DNA of 54,034 nt, taken from positions 1-54,034 of the forward strand of contig CANRDT010000015.1 in assembly GCA_947629455.1 (NCBI GenBank), in the 5' to 3' direction. The notes beneath the pieces were generated by a model that searched no databases, was not told the DNA's origin, and saw only the letters and a list, made by a program, of their open reading frames with translations. Below, one piece after another: positions 50,127-54,034 of the stretch. The position numbers were made by a program, and so were the translations under genes. Source of the DNA: an uncultured Ruminococcus sp. (GTDB taxonomy: Bacteria; Bacillota; Clostridia; Oscillospirales; Ruminococcaceae). The first letter of the stretch is position 1; each line of letters opens with the position of its first letter.

Positions 50127-53100
50127 GTGAATATACTGAAACGGACGGCTGCACGCGCGGTCAGCCTCGCGGCAGCTCTGGCAATGACGATTTCTTTCCT
50201 GCCTGCGGACCTACTCACCGCCGCAGACGAATTTCCGCTGCCGTCAATGACGACCTCTGCGGACGCTGAGATAACTTTGACAGGTAAAGGAACGCAAGAA
50301 CAGCCTTATGAAATATCCACAGCACAAGAGCTTGCGAAAATGAGAGATCTTGTCAATTCGGACGACGAATCTTACCGCAAGGCTTATTATGTGCTGACTG
50401 CCGATATTAACCTTGAAGATCTCAAACTGAAAGAACTTAAAGACGGTAAAGGCTACACCGGCTGGAAACCGATAGGCAGATCGGATACGTCAATGTCGGC
50501 GATAAGGTTTGAGGGAACGTTTGACGGCGCGGGTCATACCATTTCGGGACTGTACATAAGTATGGAAAGCTACGGCAGAGATAACTACCGAGGACTTTTC
50601 GGACTGAACGAAGGAACGATAAAGAACCTTGCGGTCGAGGGCGATATTGAAAAAGCCGGATTCGGCGTCGCGCTCATCGCAGGCGTAAACGACGGCACTA
50701 TTGAAAATTGCTATGCGTCGGGCAGCGTTTACGCGCTTATGGCAGGCGGAGGTATCGCAGGCTATAACAGCGCAGAAAACAGCATACTCCGCAACTGCTA
50801 CAGCGAAGTGACCGGCAAGGGCAATTCGGTAGGCGCAGTAGTGGGATATCTCCCCTCGCCGACCGATACAAGATATGCCGAAAACTGTTACTACACCTCC
50901 AATGTAAACGGACACATGGGTACGGCGGATAATAATGAGAGTATAATAAAGGTATCGGATACCGATCTTGCCTCGGGTAAGATCGCCTGGCTGCTCCAGA
51001 ACGGAGCAGGCGGTGAAACGGCTGTCTGGGGACAGGAGATCGGCAAAGACAATAAGCCCGTACTTCTTACGTCTGACGAGCAGGACAAAAAAGTCTGCAA
51101 GATAACCTACAATCTCGGCGAGCAGACTATCGGCGAAAGCTATGTAAACGTGGGCAAGACGATAACCGTTCCCGAGTTTGCACAGTCGCCCGACGGCTAC
51201 ACAGCAGGCAGCAAGTGGTATAAGGATATAGGACAGCAGACCGAATGGGATATTGATACGGAAACCGTTAAGGAAGATACCACTCTTTACAGTGAGAGAA
51301 CGCTTGAAAAGTATACTGCCACTCTAAATCTCAACGGCGGCGAACTTTCGGAAGAGGACAAGGCAACGTGGGCTGATAACAAGCTGGAGTTTACGGTAGA
51401 TTCGGAGATCAAACTCCCACACCCCACAAAGAAAGGCTGCGAATTTGTCGGCTGGACGAGCGACGACGACGATCACATTATCGGCGACGCTCAGCTTGAT
51501 GTTACCATTAAAAAAGGCAGTCAGGGCGACAGGACTTATGTTGCGCAGTACCGCGACGCTACCGCCCCTGACGTTTCGATAACTTTAGGCGAGCATAAAT
51601 GGGATTATTTTGACGCCGACCCCTCTGCCGATCTTTTCTACAATACCGATCAGCAGGTGACTATCACGGCTGAGGACGATCAGGACGAGACCGTTGACGA
51701 GATCTGGTACTATATCAGCAAGAACGCGCTTTCGCTTGAAGATGTAAAGGAACTGAAATTTTATCAGTGGACGGAGTATAAAGAGCCTTTCACTGTCAAA
51801 GCTCCATCGCCCGATACGATAATCTATGCAAGGGTAAGGGACGATGCAGGAAATTACAACTACATCTGCACTTCCGATATTGTGATAGAAATAACTCCCC
51901 CTGCGATAAGCGGAGCGGGAGAGGGCGCACAGTACTGCGTTTCGGTACAGCTTAATGTTTCGGATATAGCGATAGACCGCGCCACAGACAACGGTCAGCC
52001 GATACTTTCCGATCAGGAGATAAGAGCTGCCGAAGAAGCGGACGATGATCTTAACGTTATGGCGGCAAAGGTAAACGATGTGCGCACCTACACCATAAGC
52101 GGCGCAGGAGAGCATAATTTTGTAGTTTATGATAAAGCCGGAAATTCGTCGACTATCACCGTCAATATACTCGGCGAACATCAGAGAGTCATCAGGATAA
52201 GAGAGTACATCAGATACCCCGACTGTGACGATCAGGGATTTTACCATATCCATAAGAGATGTCTGACCTGTTCGCAGGAGATCGGCGTTGAGGAGCATTA
52301 CGAGCCGGCAAAGGGACATTCTTTCGGCGAATGGCAAACGGTAGTTTCCCCCGACTGCACAAGCAGCAGCGGTCAGAGACAGCGCGAATGCAAGGTATGC
52401 AAGTATGTGGAAGTGGAAAACTTCACCGAGGACGGTCACAAGTGGGCGGACGATTATACTATAGATAAGCCTGCGACCTGCACCGAGGCGGGAAGTAAGT
52501 CTATACACTGTCTTAACTGCGACGCGGTCAAGGACAGCGAGATCATACCCGTATTGCCGCATAATTTACAGCCTGCCGTCAAGGAAAACGAAACGGCTGC
52601 CACCTGTACGGCGGACGGACGTTATGACGATGTGGTTCGCTGCGCCGACTGCGGAGAAGTGATAACTTCAGTTTCCGTAACGGTACCCTCGCCCGGTCAT
52701 CAGTGGGGCGAATGGAGCACGGTAGACGCGCCGTCCTGCACCGAGCAGGGTATGCAGCAGCGTGTCTGCGACGCTTGCGGTCTGACGGAAACGGCGGAGC
52801 TCGACAAGTCGGAGCATAGCTGGGAGGAGCAGCCGACGATCGACAAGCAGCCGACCTGCACCGAGGAGGGCAGCAAGTCGGTACATTGTAAGAATTGCGA
52901 TGCGACGAAGGACAGCGAAACTATCCCTGCGAACGGTCACACCGGCGACGAAAAGGTCGTAGAGAAAAACGTCCTGCCGACCTGTACCGAGGAGGGCAGC
53001 TACGAAGAAGTTACCTATTGCAAGGACTGCGGCGCGGAGCTTTCGAGAGTGCATTTCACAGTTATAAGAACGGATCACGACTGGAACGACTGGGAGAACG

Positions 53101-54034
53101 TTTCAATGCCCGACTGCGACGATTCCGGTTCGCAGATGAGGAGCTGCAAAGTCTGCGGCGTAAGCGAAACAAGAGGCGTTGATCCCACGGGTCATAAGTG
53201 GGCGGACAAGGCGACGGTCGATGTAGAGCCGACTTGTACCACAGAGGGAAGTCAGTCGATAAAATGTACCGTCTGCGGAATTGCGCAGGAGTCGGAAGTT
53301 ATCCCTGCGCTCGGACATAAGTGGAGCGATTGGAAAACCGTTGATATGCCCGACTGCAGCGACGACGGAACGGAAGAGAGATACTGCGAGGTATGCTCGA
53401 CGATAGAGACCAGAGGACTTATTTCGTCGGGTCATAGCTGGAATGAAGATTACACTATCGACAAGGCTGCGGACTGTACCACGGACGGCAGCAAGTCTAT
53501 ACACTGCTCAAAGTGCGATGCGGTAAAGGATACGGAAACTATCCCTGCGCTCGGTCATACATTCGGCGAGTGGGAAGAAGTCAAGACGGCTGACGGCAAG
53601 AGCAACGAGCAGAGGAAGTGTACCGTCTGCGGTTATACCGAAACAAGGGGTACAGACCTTGAAAATCACAAGTGGAACACGGAATATACAATTGACGTTG
53701 AACCTACCTGCACGACAGAGGGCAGCAAGTCCATACACTGCTCAGTCTGCGGATTTACCAAGGACAGCACTGTAATTCCTGCAAAGGGTCACGACTGGGG
53801 CGAGTGGAAAACAATATCTTCTCCCGACTGTGATGACGAGGGTACACAGGAAAGAGAATGTAATGTATGCCATACCAAAGAGACAAACGGTCTTGCGGCG
53901 AATGGTCATACATGGAACGAAGATTACACAATAGACAAGGCTGCGGATTGCACGACTGACGGCAGCAAGTCTATACACTGCTCAAAGTGCGATGCGGTAA
54001 AGGATACGGAAACTATCCCTGCGCTCGGTCATAC
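50127..54034 (+). CDS. Very large secreted surface protein with GLUG-like, InlB-type and Cys-rich tandem repeats; 3' end beyond the window
   Basis: One open frame runs from a GTG at 50127 (AAGGGAG about 8 bases before; two nearby ATGs are out of frame) through 1302 codons to the right edge without a stop. Signal peptide 1-33. GLUG-like region about 135-270: FDGAGHTISGLYI, GLFGLNEGTIKNLAVEGDI, AGVNDGTIENCYASGSV. Then two segments like InlB/Listeria-Bacteroides repeats (about 322-475: YTATLNLNGGELSEED, KKGCEFVGWT), Ig-like regions to about 685, and from about 729 fourteen repeats of 37-46 residues ending at GH or DH. Two repeat types alternate: one like MPDCDDSGSQMRSCKVCGVS and one like [21 protein letters not shown], each with a CxxC pair, an upstream Cys and a terminal His. 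The same repeats occur in the protein at 41365-45372. Probably an adhesin or wall protein; function unknown. Confidence 0.88.
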   Translation, partial: MNILKRTAARAVSLAAALAMTISFLPADLLTAADEFPLPSMTTSADAEITLTGKGTQEQPYEISTAQELAKMRDLVNSDDESYRKAYYVLTADINLEDLKLKELKDGKGYTGWKPIGRSDTSMSAIRFEGTFDGAGHTISGLYISMESYGRDNYRGLFGLNEGTIKNLAVEGDIEKAGFGVALIAGVNDGTIENCYASGSVYALMAGGGIAGYNSAENSILRNCYSEVTGKGNSVGAVVGYLPSPTDTRYAENCYYTSNVNGHMGTADNNESIIKVSDTDLASGKIAWLLQNGAGGETAVWGQEIGKDNKPVLLTSDEQDKKVCKITYNLGEQTIGESYVNVGKTITVPEFAQSPDGYTAGSKWYKDIGQQTEWDIDTETVKEDTTLYSERTLEKYTATLNLNGGELSEEDKATWADNKLEFTVDSEIKLPHPTKKGCEFVGWTSDDDDHIIGDAQLDVTIKKGSQGDRTYVAQYRDATAPDVSITLGEHKWDYFDADPSADLFYNTDQQVTITAEDDQDETVDEIWYYISKNALSLEDVKELKFYQWTEYKEPFTVKAPSPDTIIYARVRDDAGNYNYICTSDIVIEITPPAISGAGEGAQYCVSVQLNVSDIAIDRATDNGQPILSDQEIRAAEEADDDLNVMAAKVNDVRTYTISGAGEHNFVVYDKAGNSSTITVNILGEHQRVIRIREYIRYPDCDDQGFYHIHKRCLTCSQEIGVEEHYEPAKGHSFGEWQTVVSPDCTSSSGQRQRECKVCKYVEVENFTEDGHKWADDYTIDKPATCTEAGSKSIHCLNCDAVKDSEIIPVLPHNLQPAVKENETAATCTADGRYDDVVRCADCGEVITSVSVTVPSPGHQWGEWSTVDAPSCTEQGMQQRVCDACGLTETAELDKSEHSWEEQPTIDKQPTCTEEGSKSVHCKNCDATKDSETIPANGHTGDEKVVEKNVLPTCTEEGSYEEVTYCKDCGAELSRVHFTVIRTDHDWNDWENVSMPDCDDSGSQMRSCKVCGVSETRGVDPTGHKWADKATVDVEPTCTTEGSQSIKCTVCGIAQESEVIPALGHKWSDWKTVDMPDCSDDGTEERYCEVCSTIETRGLISSGHSWNEDYTIDKAADCTTDGSKSIHCSKCDAVKDTETIPALGHTFGEWEEVKTADGKSNEQRKCTVCGYTETRGTDLENHKWNTEYTIDVEPTCTTEGSKSIHCSVCGFTKDSTVIPAKGHDWGEWKTISSPDCDDEGTQERECNVCHTKETNGLAANGHTWNEDYTIDKAADCTTDGSKSIHCSKCDAVKDTETIPALGH

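Noticed and set aside
51585-52562. A 325-codon minus-strand open frame and several smaller ones to 53978
   Set aside because: They lie antisense to the single open frame 50127-54034, which has a signal peptide and repeat domains; the minus frames only mirror its repeats.

Overview
The window looks like chromosomal DNA from a fibre-degrading, strictly anaerobic gut or rumen Clostridium-class bacterium, most likely a Ruminococcus-like member of the Oscillospiraceae. This is inferred from a family 9 cellulase, a family 3 glycosidase, an Rnf complex, clostridial ferredoxins, an indolepyruvate:ferredoxin oxidoreductase, a spoVAC gene and sortase-type surface proteins. There is no phage, plasmid or CRISPR signature, and no rRNA or tRNA gene was recognised.

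Layout. 1-1.04 kb: a divergent 4Fe-4S ferredoxin-like gene (cut by the window edge) and a Crp/Fnr regulator sharing one operator. 1.97-4.1 kb: a CNNM/CBS membrane protein followed by nadC. 4.6-6.5 kb: GtrA, a cytidylate-kinase-like protein and an isolated SpoVAC. 6.6-13.0 kb: a five-gene minus-strand operon (ABC-2 ATPase, permease, TraB/GumN lipoprotein, YkgJ-type protein, GH3 glycosidase). 13.5-22.0 kb: three XRE regulators around a complete rnfCDGEAB operon preceded by apbE. 22.7-24.9 kb: an NfeD-like protein and a flotillin. 25-30.2 kb: a sugar-ABC ATPase, a pseudouridine synthase, a fused MFS/spermidine-synthase-like protein and YebC. 30.3-37.4 kb: a candidate small RNA, then a co-directional run for aryl-keto-acid oxidation (ferredoxin, ACT-domain protein, phenylacetate-CoA ligase, iorB, iorA) with three uncharacterised membrane genes mixed in, one frameshifted at a G8 tract. 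38-54 kb: surface and polysaccharide functions: a membrane-anchored GH9 cellulase, a transglutaminase-fold surface protein with Cys-rich repeats, an Rrf2 regulator, a hemolysin III protein, an LPSTG pilin-like protein, and a large repeat protein running off the right edge.

How the genes may work together. ApbE would attach FMN to RnfD and RnfG; Rnf would couple ferredoxin oxidation to NAD reduction and ion pumping. The ior/paaK block would supply reduced ferredoxin and handle aryl-acyl-CoA esters. GH9 and GH3 would handle cellulose and oligosaccharides. Three identical-arm palindromes (GTAAAT-N3-ATTTAC) sit on the promoters of the ABC/GH3 operon, an XRE regulator and the NfeD/flotillin operon, suggesting one envelope-related regulon controlled by that XRE protein.

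The intergenic space is unusually full of repeats: a roughly 300-bp multi-hairpin family (six copies plus a remnant) whose stems change in a compensatory way between copies; a roughly 210-bp family A (two copies); a roughly 200-bp family D with terminal inverted repeats (three copies, one at the leader of the pilin-like gene); a 150-bp tandem array; and degenerate TTACTTC-type heptamer tracts at about a dozen sites. All product names come from recognition of protein motifs by reading; no database search was run.
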